A DNA stretch of 20,641 nucleotides from JBIOWF01 sp044868295 (GCA_044868295.1 JBIOWF010000367.1:1-20641), one strand, 5' to 3'; positions 9,101-14,504 are shown, counted from the stretch's first letter. Numbers and translations: made by a program. Notes: a model not told the origin generated them from the letters alone.

Positions 9101-9898
9101 CAGGGCGAGCATGCGGGCGGCGGTGTTCGCGTCGCGGTAGCCGTAATGGTCGGTCAGCTCGACCACCAGGCCGGGCACCGTCGCGCGCCAGGCGGCCAGC
9201 AGGGCCCGGGCCCGCTCGTCGTGGCGCGCCGCCACGGCCAGGCCGACGCCCGAGCGCGGCCCGAGCAGCACCGTCAGCCGGGCGTCACCGGCCGGGCCGA
9301 CGGCGTGCTCGGCGACCATCCCCGGGGTCACGTACGGCTCGCCCCGCTCGCCCGCATAGTGGGCGGCGGTGACCAGGCGGCACAGGTTGCCCCAGCCGTC
9401 GCCGCGCGCGAGCACGACGATCCGCGCGGCCTCCGGCCGTCCCCCGGCTTCCCCAAACGCGAGATCGACCCGCGCGGGCTCCGGCCGCGCCCCGGCTCCT
9501 CTTAGTGCGAGATCCAGCCCAGCGGCTTCCCCGAGCGCGAAGTCGATCCCAGCGGCTCCCCCAAGCGCGAGATCAACCCCGACGACGGGCCTGACGCCCT
9601 CGCCGTGACAGGCCTGGACGTGCTTGATCGCGCCGTAGAGGCCGTCGCGGTCGGTCAGCGCGAGCATGTCCATGCCGTACGCGGCGGCGCGCTGGACGAG
9701 GGCGGCCGGGAACGACGTGCCGTACCTGAGCGAGTAGGCGGAGGCCACATGCAGATGTGGGAAGGCCCCCGGCGTCCGGGCCGGTCCCGACGCCCGAGGC
9801 GTTCCCGACACCCGGGCCGTTTCCGGCATCCGGGCCGTTTCCAACGCCCGAGGCGTTTCCGGCACCCGAGGCGTTTCAGGAGGCTGGAGCGTTCCCAT
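5786..9898 (-). CDS. dnaE2: Error-prone DNA polymerase III alpha subunit DnaE2 (ImuC), repeat-expanded
   Basis: This family C polymerase performs translesion, mutagenic synthesis in the SOS response. It has an N-terminal PHP domain (HLHVASAYS near 48-56, LALTDRDG near 79-86) and the polymerase core with RGSGAGSLVNY followed by the catalytic PDIDVDVES at about 478-487. A helix-hairpin-helix/OB region comes near the end (ILVAGVKVATQTP). The characteristic DnaE2 C-terminus is intact (FRLSPYSD, then RRLWHASSGSSG). At 1370 residues it is well over the usual 1050-1200. The excess lies in four low-complexity tandem-repeat segments (about 4-41, 107-158, 897-942 and 1094-1143). The ATG at 9898 overlaps the DUF6504 stop by one base (TGATG), so the two are co-translated. 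ImuA/ImuB partners are not in the window. Confidence 0.95.
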   Translation of the reverse strand: MGTLQPPETPRVPETPRALETARMPETARVSGTPRASGPARTPGAFPHLHVASAYSLRYGTSFPAALVQRAAAYGMDMLALTDRDGLYGAIKHVQACHGEGVRPVVGVDLALGGAAGIDFALGEAAGLDLALRGAGARPEPARVDLAFGEAGGRPEAARIVVLARGDGWGNLCRLVTAAHYAGERGEPYVTPGMVAEHAVGPAGDARLTVLLGPRSGVGLAVAARHDERARALLAAWRATVPGLVVELTDHYGYRDANTAARMLALAESMDVPAVLTNAVRHLQPADYQVGNVLDAARKLVPLHGRHVEHTASHAYLKSGEEMARVAARICGGDWSRITRLLAETRRVAEECALDPYEIVPLLNEDNPRLHLPEIGEDPVPLLRRRCEDGLHDRGLERSSQARERLTDELKIIERKQLSGYFISVAGITDMIRNMGVRCAIRGSGAGSLVNYLIRIGEVNPLEHGLLMERFLSEGRRGLPDIDVDVESARRLDCYRAILDRYGTARVACVSMMETYRARSAIRDVGAAMGLPPHEIDAIAKAFPHVRAKQIRAALTDLPELRDSGLNDRGLETVFRLAEKLDGLPRHIALHPCGVLIGNSALRDRTPVERSLLDFPMSQFDKDDVEEAGLLKLDVLGVRMQSAMAYSLQEIERVDHRKIDLDAVPHDDRATYDMICASRTLGCFQIESPGQRELVAKLEPRTMHDLIVDISLFRPGPVNSDMVTPYLESRHGFREAYYPHAELRDALQETHGVVVFHEQVLKIVDIMTGCGLSWAEKIRRTLSTPEGRDRVRTWWEFNVRPEFDKETVDKAWKVLDAFGAFGFCKAHAAAFGLPTYQSAWLKRHHAAAFFAGVLTHEPGMYPNRVILDEARQCGVDILPLDVNHSGKAWLVEKTPAYGVTKGGVTEGGITKGGATEGGSARGGGARGGGARGGGSKGSGSKGDGESLTLHVRPGDLGEPRDDDGRASELRIEEIGRGYGLRVPFSAVKGVSEAEVDRMVAGRPYTSMADFWERARPSRPIAERIVEVGGLDAVHGLHPGGPRWRPGELTRRDLIAQVGALDRASSSGVTTRRTRAGNSRTGRYGGSHSPPTATPATGSGPGSESGPWAGPGPGPATGPGLGPATGPWPGSGAGLETGPGHGPVAVQLPMGFFEQVVPGELPEMTEAEVVEAELSILGMDVTRHVIGFYDELLDAIGVTRSKDLLRRRNGAEILVAGVKVATQTPAVRSGQRVIFTTLDDSTGPIDLTFFESVQAHTAATVFGSWLLVARGVVRRTGGKAVSLRAVHCWDLVELDRVWRAPGPDGGIGAVREWLAETPVPGEGVGGRRIEYGNGFRLSPYSDIGPAPGVREPGRRLWHASSGSSGPTRANA
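6470..6615 (-). repeat. GP-rich tandem repeat inside dnaE2
   Basis: Degenerate short units related to CCAGGTCCGGTCGCGGGTCC repeat through this stretch and encode a Gly/Pro/Thr-rich linker (GPGPATGPGLGPATGP type). It lies between the helix-hairpin-helix part and the C-terminal OB region of DnaE2. Standard DnaE2 has no such insertion here. Confidence 0.8.
7072..7209 (-). repeat. Gly-rich tandem repeat inside dnaE2
   Basis: Units of 15 bases (GCCCCTCGCTCCACC type, near 7100-7140) and related diverged copies encode K/R-G-G runs such as ARGGGARGGGARGGG and GVTKGGVTEGG. The insertion is in frame and lies downstream of the polymerase core. Confidence 0.8.
9425..9580 (-). repeat. Repeat expansion in the DnaE2 PHP domain
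   Basis: Diverged in-frame repeats encode a recurring (V/I/L)-D-(L/F)-A-(L/F)-G-E-A-G pattern, four to five times over residues 107-158. They duplicate the GVDLAL strand of the PHP domain. Standard DnaE2 proteins have one copy of this strand. Confidence 0.7.
9775..9886 (-). repeat. 18-base tandem repeat at the DnaE2 N-terminus
   Basis: About six copies of an 18-base unit (CCCGACGCCCGAGGCGTT and variants, plus strand) encode hexapeptides of the PETPRV / SGTPRA type. They form a roughly 40-residue Pro-rich extension before the PHP domain. Confidence 0.8.
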
Positions 9899-10182
9899 CA
9901 GTCCCACGCCCGCAGCAGCAGCCAGCCCCCGCCGGCGGTGTCGAAACGCAGCTCGTAGGTGCCGGTGTCCTTGCCGGAGATGGCCTCGACCCGCCAGAAC
10001 CGCCGCTCTCCCGGGTCGGTCTCGGAGGTCTTCCACCATTCACGCGCGACGACCCAGTGATCCAGCATCTGGCGGACGATGTAGAGCCGGTCCCGCCAGA
10101 CGAACTGAGCAGGCTGACCGTCGCGGACCCATACCTCGATCGGATCGCCATAAAGTCTGCTCAAAACGGATCTTCTCCCCAT
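9898..10182 (-). CDS. DUF6504 family protein, SOS operon partner of DnaE2
   Basis: This small protein (94 residues from ATG 10182) shows the conserved DUF6504 pattern: RLYGDPIEVWVRDGQPAQF, then VWRDRLYIVRQMLDHWVV, REWW, ERRFWRVEA and a final YELRFDTAGGGWLLLRAWD. Such proteins occur next to or fused with actinobacterial translesion synthesis genes; their biochemical role is unknown. A longer frame starts at an ATG ending at 10227, but that ATG sits inside the LexA box and the predicted -10, so it cannot be transcribed from this promoter and 10182 is preferred. The stop overlaps the dnaE2 start by one base. Confidence 0.85.
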   Translation of the reverse strand: MGRRSVLSRLYGDPIEVWVRDGQPAQFVWRDRLYIVRQMLDHWVVAREWWKTSETDPGERRFWRVEAISGKDTGTYELRFDTAGGGWLLLRAWD

Positions 10183-10219
10183 GTAGGCACCCGGGGGAAG
10201 ACGGGCGGATTTCGCTACT

Positions 10220-10235
10220 TCGAACATATGTTCTC
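10220..10235 (-). promoter_or_regulatory. LexA (SOS) box
   Basis: TCGAACATATGTTCTC matches the Gram-positive/actinobacterial LexA operator CGAAC-N4-GTTCG, with the core GAACATATGTTC perfectly palindromic and one outer base off. It overlaps the predicted -10 of the DUF6504-dnaE2 operon, where LexA would block RNA polymerase until DNA damage. Confidence 0.85.
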
Positions 10236-10251
10236 AGAAGATCGGACGCAA
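10223..10251 (-). promoter_or_regulatory. Promoter of the DUF6504-dnaE2 operon
   Basis: On the minus strand a -35 TTGCGT (10246-10251) and a -10 TATGTT (10223-10228) are separated by exactly 17 bases. Transcription would start near 10216, giving a leader of about 34 bases before ATG 10182. The LexA box covers the -10. Confidence 0.65.
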
Positions 10252-10340
10252 GTCCGGACCTCCTCGCGCTAGATCGCTAGATCCCTTCAGCGGATCACAA
10301 GTCCCTTCCAACTCCGGCCCAAGGGCAAGATCCGAGACTT

Positions 10341-10378
10341 TGAGGTGTCAGGCGGACGAACCCGCGTCCGCCTCACTC
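10341..10378 (+). promoter_or_regulatory. Hairpin directly upstream of the precursor peptide ribosome site
   Basis: AGGCGGAC (10350-10357) and GTCCGCCT (10366-10373) form a perfect 8-bp stem with an 8-base loop. TGAG...CTCA extends it with small bulges. It ends immediately before the AAGGAGG of the first precursor gene, so it could act as an attenuator, translation control element or mRNA stabiliser for the RiPP operon. Confidence 0.5.
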
Positions 10379-10391
10379 AAGGAGGACAACC

Positions 10392-10613
10392 ATGACGGTT
10401 GACACGCCGGTCCGACCGGCGATCTTCGTGGGCGAGGAGCAGATGACCCTTGCCCCGGCTCCCGACCTGGCCCAGTGGGAGCGCGACCTGATCGCGCGGC
10501 TGGACATGGAGCGGTCGCTGCACCAGATCGAGTCGATGCACCCGGACGAGACCATCAGCGGCTCTGGCCACGGCTGGGACGACTGCGACTACATGCCGGC
10601 TCCGCCGATCTAA
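10392..10613 (+). CDS. Putative graspetide precursor peptide A
   Basis: The 73-residue peptide starts at ATG 10392 behind a near-perfect AAGGAGG. Residues 1-50 look like a leader: RPAIFVGEEQMTLAPAPD, then an amphipathic helix DLAQWERDLIARLDMERSL. The C-terminus (51-73) is short and rich in hydroxyl and acidic residues: T54, S56, S58, then W62-D63-D64-C65-D66-Y67, ending PAPPI. Next to an ATP-grasp ligase this is the expected form of a graspetide precursor, in which Ser/Thr hydroxyls are joined to Asp/Glu side chains as macrolactones (family knowledge). Which residues are joined is inference. No GG or other obvious leader cleavage site is seen. The core does not match the microviridin TxKxPSD motif. 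Confidence 0.75.
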   Translation: MTVDTPVRPAIFVGEEQMTLAPAPDLAQWERDLIARLDMERSLHQIESMHPDETISGSGHGWDDCDYMPAPPI

Positions 10614-10625
10614 AGGAGGACGACC

Positions 10626-10847
10626 ATGACGGTTGACACGACGGTGCGTCCGGCGATCTTCGTGGGCGAGGAGCAGATGACCCTGGCTCCCGCTCCCGAC
10701 CTGGCCCAGTGGGAGCACGACCTGATCGCGCGGCTGGATCTGGAGCGGTCCCTGCACCAGATCGAGTCGATGCACCCGGACGAGACCATCAGCGCTTCTC
10801 CCGGCGGCTGGGACGACATGGACTACCTGCCGGCTCCGCCGATCTGA
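10626..10847 (+). CDS. Putative graspedite-type (graspetide) precursor peptide B, tandem paralogue
   Basis: This 73-residue peptide lies 12 bases after precursor A and has its own AAAGGAGG site. It differs from A at eight positions: P6T, R31H and M39L in the leader, and G57A, G59P, H60G, C65M and M68L in the last 17 residues. The candidate ester-forming residues T54, S56, S58, D63, D64 and D66 are all kept, as are W62, Y67 and the PAPPI end. The duplicated unit is 234 bases and includes the ribosome site. Variation concentrated in the C-terminus, with crosslinking residues fixed, is what a diversified RiPP product family would show. Confidence 0.75.
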   Translation: MTVDTTVRPAIFVGEEQMTLAPAPDLAQWEHDLIARLDLERSLHQIESMHPDETISASPGGWDDMDYLPAPPI

Positions 10848-10910
10848 GTCTCCGACCTAGTTAGTTAGCCGCTTCCGTAGAGGCGCCAAAGTAGAGGAGG
10901 GGTTGCGCTC

Positions 10911-11873
10911 ATGCGTATCCACGAGAAGGCCGTGCAGATCGCCGTCGTCACGCATGAGCGCGACCTGCACGCCCACGCGGTCAAGGCGGAGATGGAGAGC
11001 CGCTATCCGGCGACCGTGCACATCTTCGAGACCGACCACTTCAGCCAGGCACCGGGTCTGAGCTGGTCCCCGCAGGACTCCACCGAGCCGATGTTCCCGA
11101 CCCCCGGCGGGGACGCCGTGGATTTGCGGACACTCGACGCCATCTGGTTCCGGCGGCTCGGCAACACCCGCACCTCGGCGAATCCCGAGGTGACCGACAA
11201 GAACCATCGCGAGCTCATCAACGTCGACACCAACGCCGCCGCGCTCGGCATGCTGCACACCGACTTCCGGGGGAGATGGATCGATCATCCGTCGCGGTTC
11301 TGGGATGCGCAGAACAAGGTGATCCAGCTCCGGGCGGCGGCCGAGCTGGGGGTACGGATACCGGAAACGCTGATCAGCCAGTCACCCGAGCGGATCCGCA
11401 AGTTCTGCGGCGCCCATCCGGGAGCCATCGTGAAGCCCGTCAACGGGGTGCCCCAAGCGCCGGTCAGCACCAAGACGGTCAGCGACGAGCTGCTGGCCGA
11501 CGACGCGGCGATGAGCCTGTGCCCGGCCATCTACCAGGAGTTGATCCCCGGACGTCGGCACGTCCGCGCGCACGTCTTCGGCGAGCGCGTGCTGGCCGCC
11601 CTGCTGGAATCAGACGACCTGGACTGGCGGCCGAACCTCAACTTCCCCGCCGGCGAACACCAATTGCCGGCCGAGATCGAGGACTCTCTGCGGGCGATCC
11701 TGCGCCGGTTGAACCTGACCATGGGAATCTTCGACCTCAAGATCACAGACGAGGGCGAGTACGTCTGGCTGGAGCTCAACCCGCAGGGGCAGTGGCTGTT
11801 CATCGAGGGCATGTCGGGCCTGCCGCTGATCGACGCGTTCACCGATTTCCTGTACGGCGAAGCCACGCGATGA
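10911..11873 (+). CDS. MvdC/MvdD-like ATP-grasp peptide ligase (graspetide synthetase)
   Basis: The 320-residue enzyme has an ATP-grasp fold. A pre-ATP-grasp N-terminus contains IWFRRLG (about 78-84). The ATP-binding lysine is in IVKPVNGV (K175), followed by the linker pair YQELIPG (E210). The basic RRHVRAHVFGERVLAA strand and the metal-binding FDLKIT (D275) and WLELNPQGQWLFIE (E288, N290) come later. The NPQGQW-(L/F)-F-I-E ending is characteristic of microviridin-type ligases. It should activate Asp/Glu side chains of the precursor as acyl phosphates and join them to Ser/Thr hydroxyls. The start at 10911 follows GAGGAGGGG. Its stop overlaps the exporter start by four bases (ATGA). Confidence 0.85.
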   Translation: MRIHEKAVQIAVVTHERDLHAHAVKAEMESRYPATVHIFETDHFSQAPGLSWSPQDSTEPMFPTPGGDAVDLRTLDAIWFRRLGNTRTSANPEVTDKNHRELINVDTNAAALGMLHTDFRGRWIDHPSRFWDAQNKVIQLRAAAELGVRIPETLISQSPERIRKFCGAHPGAIVKPVNGVPQAPVSTKTVSDELLADDAAMSLCPAIYQELIPGRRHVRAHVFGERVLAALLESDDLDWRPNLNFPAGEHQLPAEIEDSLRAILRRLNLTMGIFDLKITDEGEYVWLELNPQGQWLFIEGMSGLPLIDAFTDFLYGEATR

Positions 11874-13687
11874 ACCGGCGGGTGCTGGCGCTGTTCCGGC
11901 CGTACACCAGACAGGTGGCCCTCATCACCTGCCTGATCATGGTGTCGGCCGGGCTCGGCGCCGTGCTTCCGTTCCTCATGCAGGACATGGTCGACGAGGG
12001 TCTGTTCGCGCCCGGTGGGCCGCGAATCGGGCTGCTCGTCGGCCTGCTCGGCGCGATGCTCGCGATCAGCGTGCTGGGCGGCGGGGTCAGCGTGCTGCAG
12101 TCCTACCTGTCGAGCCGCATGGGCCAGGACGTGATGGCACGGCTGCGCGCCGATCTCTACGCGCACCTCCAGCGGCTGCCGATGAGCTTCTTCACCGGCA
12201 CCCGGACGGGTGAGATCCAGTCACGGGTGATCGGCGACGTCGCCGAGGTGCAGAACACGGTGAGCGCGACCATCCCGCTGATCCTCGCCAACGCCGTGAC
12301 GTGCGTGACCACGACGGCGTGCATGTTCGCCCTTTCCTGGCGACTCACGCTCGCTTCCCTCTGCCTGCTGCCGGTCGCGGCCTGGCTGACGGCCCGCGTG
12401 GCCATCCATCAGCGGCGCATGATCGCGGCCGTCCAGCAGTCCCGCGCCGAGATGAACGTGATCGCCGAGGAGACGCTGTCGGTCTCGGGGATCCTGCTCG
12501 CGCGGGTCTTCGGCCGCCAGGATCACGGTGCGCGGCGGTTCCACACCGAGAGCCGGCGGCTGGCCGGGCTGCAGCTTCGAGCCGCCGTCGCGGCCCAGGC
12601 GCTCGGCGCGGCGCTCCAGGCGTTCTTCCTGGTCATGCCGGCCGTGATCTATCCCGTCGCCGGACTCACCCAGACGTCAACGCCCGGAACGCTGCTGGCC
12701 TTCACCGCGCTCCAGGCCCGCCTCTTTCTTCCGGCGGGCCAGCTCATGCAGATCTCGGTGCAGTTCCGCGCCGCCACCGCCGTGTTCGAGCGGATCTTCG
12801 ACTACTTCGACCAGCCGCCCGGCATCGTGGACGAGCCGGGCGCGGTGGCGGTGCGCCGGGATTTCGTCCGCGGTGAGATCAGGTTGAGCCGCGTCACGTT
12901 CCGGCATGAGTTCCGGCATGAGTTCCGGCATGAGTTCCGGCACGAGTTGCGGCATGATGAGCGGCCCACGCTGCGTGACGTGACGCTGACGATCCACCCC
13001 GGCCAGTTCGCCGCGATCGTCGGGACGAGCGGGTCGGGGAAGACCACGCTGGCCCACCTCGTCATGCGCCTGCACGACCCGGAGCAGGGCCGGATCACCA
13101 TCGACGGCTGGGACATCCGTCACCTGACGCGCGGCTCGCTGGCCACGCTGTTCGGCGTGGTGACGCAGGAGCCCGCGCTGTTCCACGCGACAATCGCCGA
13201 CAATCTCCGGTACGCCAAGCCGGAGGCCACGATGGCCGACCTGGAGGCGGCCTGCCGGGCCGCGCGGATACACGACCGCATCATGGGGCTGCCGGAGGGC
13301 TACGACTCGATCGTGGGCGAGCGCGGCTCCCGCCTTTCCGGAGGTGAGAAGCAGCGGCTGGCCATCGCGCGCGCGATCCTGAACGACCCGCCCGTCCTCA
13401 TCCTCGACGAGGCCACCTCCGCCCTCGACGCCGAGAGCGAGCGGCAGGTCCAGGAGACGGTGATCCCTCTCATGTCCGGCCGTACGACGATCGCCATCAC
13501 GCATCGTCTCTCCACGATCCGTTCGGCCGACGTCATCTTCGTCCTCCATGAGGGGCGGCTCGTCGAGCAGGGCACACACGACGAGCTGATCGACTGGGGC
13601 GGCCGGTACGCGGAGCTCTTCTCCGCCGAGCCGGTCATCAAGCCGGTCATCGAGCAGGTCACGGCGCGGCGCGGAGCACACGCGTGA
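11870..13687 (+). CDS. ABC exporter, fused membrane and ATPase domains, for the modified peptide
   Basis: The 605-residue half-transporter has an exporter-type six-helix membrane domain (about 1-320), with the substrate-linked MSFFTGTRTGEIQSRVIGDV segment. The nucleotide-binding domain has Walker A GTSGSGKTT (about 385), signature LSGGEKQR (about 489), Walker B VLILDEATSALD (about 508) and switch ITHRLS (about 542). It would work as a homodimer in the cytoplasmic membrane. There is no N-terminal C39 peptidase, so leader removal must be done by another protease. The four-base overlap with the ATP-grasp gene supports export of its product. A tetrapeptide repeat expansion sits just before the ATPase domain. 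Its stop directly abuts the stop of the convergent GntR gene, with no terminator between. Confidence 0.88.
   Translation: MNRRVLALFRPYTRQVALITCLIMVSAGLGAVLPFLMQDMVDEGLFAPGGPRIGLLVGLLGAMLAISVLGGGVSVLQSYLSSRMGQDVMARLRADLYAHLQRLPMSFFTGTRTGEIQSRVIGDVAEVQNTVSATIPLILANAVTCVTTTACMFALSWRLTLASLCLLPVAAWLTARVAIHQRRMIAAVQQSRAEMNVIAEETLSVSGILLARVFGRQDHGARRFHTESRRLAGLQLRAAVAAQALGAALQAFFLVMPAVIYPVAGLTQTSTPGTLLAFTALQARLFLPAGQLMQISVQFRAATAVFERIFDYFDQPPGIVDEPGAVAVRRDFVRGEIRLSRVTFRHEFRHEFRHEFRHELRHDERPTLRDVTLTIHPGQFAAIVGTSGSGKTTLAHLVMRLHDPEQGRITIDGWDIRHLTRGSLATLFGVVTQEPALFHATIADNLRYAKPEATMADLEAACRAARIHDRIMGLPEGYDSIVGERGSRLSGGEKQRLAIARAILNDPPVLILDEATSALDAESERQVQETVIPLMSGRTTIAITHRLSTIRSADVIFVLHEGRLVEQGTHDELIDWGGRYAELFSAEPVIKPVIEQVTARRGAHA
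12899..12958 (+). repeat. 12-base tandem repeat in the ABC exporter
   Basis: Five 12-base units (TTCCGGCATGAG and close variants) encode FRHE four times and then LRHD, at residues 344-363. They fall at the start of the ATPase domain, where related exporters have a single V-T-F-R-Y type strand with the A-loop aromatic. The near-identity of the first three units indicates recent expansion. Confidence 0.9.
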
Positions 13688-14428
13688 TCAATCCCCCGCG
13701 CGGCGGATCAGTGAGTTGGCGGTGGTGGAGTTGCGGATGCTGAAGGTCACGCTGCCGGCGCGGTAGCGGTCGTCGGAGGACTCGACGGGGCGGCCCTCCC
13801 GGGTGGTCGTGGTGCGCCGCTGGCGCAGCAGCGGACTGCCCCGGCGGACGCCGAGCAGCCGGGAGTCCTCGGCTCCGGCGGCCACCGCGTCGATCAGGTG
13901 CTCGCCGTACGCGAAGATCAGGCCGACCGAGTCGTAGAGCTCCTGTGTCACGGAGTCGCAGGACGGGTCCAGCCGCTCCACGGCGGGCGCGATCCAGCCG
14001 GCGTAGACGGTGCGTTCGACGAGCACCGGATCGCCGTCGAGCCGCCGCAGGCGCAACACGAAGAGCACCTCGTCGCCCGGCGCGAGCGACAGCCGTACGG
14101 CCTCGGAGGGAGAGCATGGGCGGCGGCGGGAGGCGAGCACCCTGCCGCTCACCGTGTGGCCGGTGGCGCGGGCCCACTGCGCGAAGCTGTGCAACTCGGC
14201 GAAGCTCTGACTGCGTTCACTTCCGAGGACGATGCGCCGGGCGCCCTGCCGGGATCCGACCAGGCCCTCGGCCACCAGGAGGGCGATCGCCTGCCGCACC
14301 GTGCCCCTGGCGACGCCGAACCGTTCGGCCAGCTCGGCCTCGCTGGGCAGCTGCGCACCGAGCGGATGCTCGCCACGGACGATCGCGTCGCGCAGCTCCC
14401 CTGCGATCAGCTCATAACGCGCCGTCAT
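13688..14428 (-). CDS. GntR/HutC family transcriptional regulator
   Basis: The 246-residue regulator has an N-terminal winged HTH (about 1-70: LIAGELRDAIVRGE, LPSEAELAERFGVARGTVRQAIALLVAEGLV) and a UTRA ligand-binding domain (about 85-235) ending RYRAGSVTFSI. UTRA regulators sense small metabolites and usually repress a neighbouring uptake or catabolic operon. It is divergent from the solute-binding protein operon, and two TTGT-N4-ACAA palindromes lie in the shared 118-base region, so it very likely controls that operon and itself. The start at 14428 follows AGGGTGGAAG. Its stop is immediately adjacent to the exporter stop (both within TGATCA). Confidence 0.92.
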   Translation of the reverse strand: MTARYELIAGELRDAIVRGEHPLGAQLPSEAELAERFGVARGTVRQAIALLVAEGLVGSRQGARRIVLGSERSQSFAELHSFAQWARATGHTVSGRVLASRRRPCSPSEAVRLSLAPGDEVLFVLRLRRLDGDPVLVERTVYAGWIAPAVERLDPSCDSVTQELYDSVGLIFAYGEHLIDAVAAGAEDSRLLGVRRGSPLLRQRRTTTTREGRPVESSDDRYRAGSVTFSIRNSTTANSLIRRAGD

Positions 14429-14448
14429 CTTCCACCCTTGCTCACCGT

Positions 14449-14460
14449 TTGTTCACACAA
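14449..14460. promoter_or_regulatory. Operator 1 candidate, TTGT-TCAC-ACAA
   Basis: Perfect TTGT/ACAA inverted arms with a 4-base centre lie 20 bases upstream of the GntR start codon. The site pairs with operator 2, 44 bases away centre to centre. Confidence 0.5.
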
Positions 14461-14492
14461 CCGCAATCGCCGAGGGGCTAACTAGGCCTGGC

Positions 14493-14504
14493 TTGTTTGT
14501 ACAA
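14493..14504. promoter_or_regulatory. Operator 2 candidate, TTGT-TTGT-ACAA
   Basis: The same TTGT-N4-ACAA arrangement is extended to CTTGT/ACAAG (14492-14505). It lies 42 bases upstream of the solute-binding protein start, where it would overlap or flank the operon promoter. The 44-base spacing to operator 1 is close to four helical turns, allowing regulators on the same DNA face. Confidence 0.55.

Noticed and set aside
7901..9505. Long plus-strand frame (534 codons) opposite dnaE2
   Set aside because: It is antisense to the clearly genuine dnaE2 and translates to His/Arg/Gly/Val-rich sequence with no domain; a typical mirror frame of GC-rich coding DNA.
10183..10227. Upstream ATG of the DUF6504 gene
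   Set aside because: This ATG lies inside the LexA box and the -10 element and lacks a ribosome site, so the shorter start at 10182 was used.
10270..10283. Repeated TAGATC motifs as a -10 for the RiPP operon
   Set aside because: No acceptable -35 is found at 16-18 bases upstream of either copy, so the promoter was not assigned.
10392..10847. Lanthipeptide, lasso or thiopeptide precursors as an alternative reading of the two small peptides
   Set aside because: No lanthionine synthetase, lasso cyclase or YcaO gene is present; the only modifying enzyme is an ATP-grasp ligase.
12677..13681. Long minus-strand frame opposite the ABC exporter ATPase domain
   Set aside because: Walker and signature motifs are on the plus strand; the minus frame is a composition shadow.
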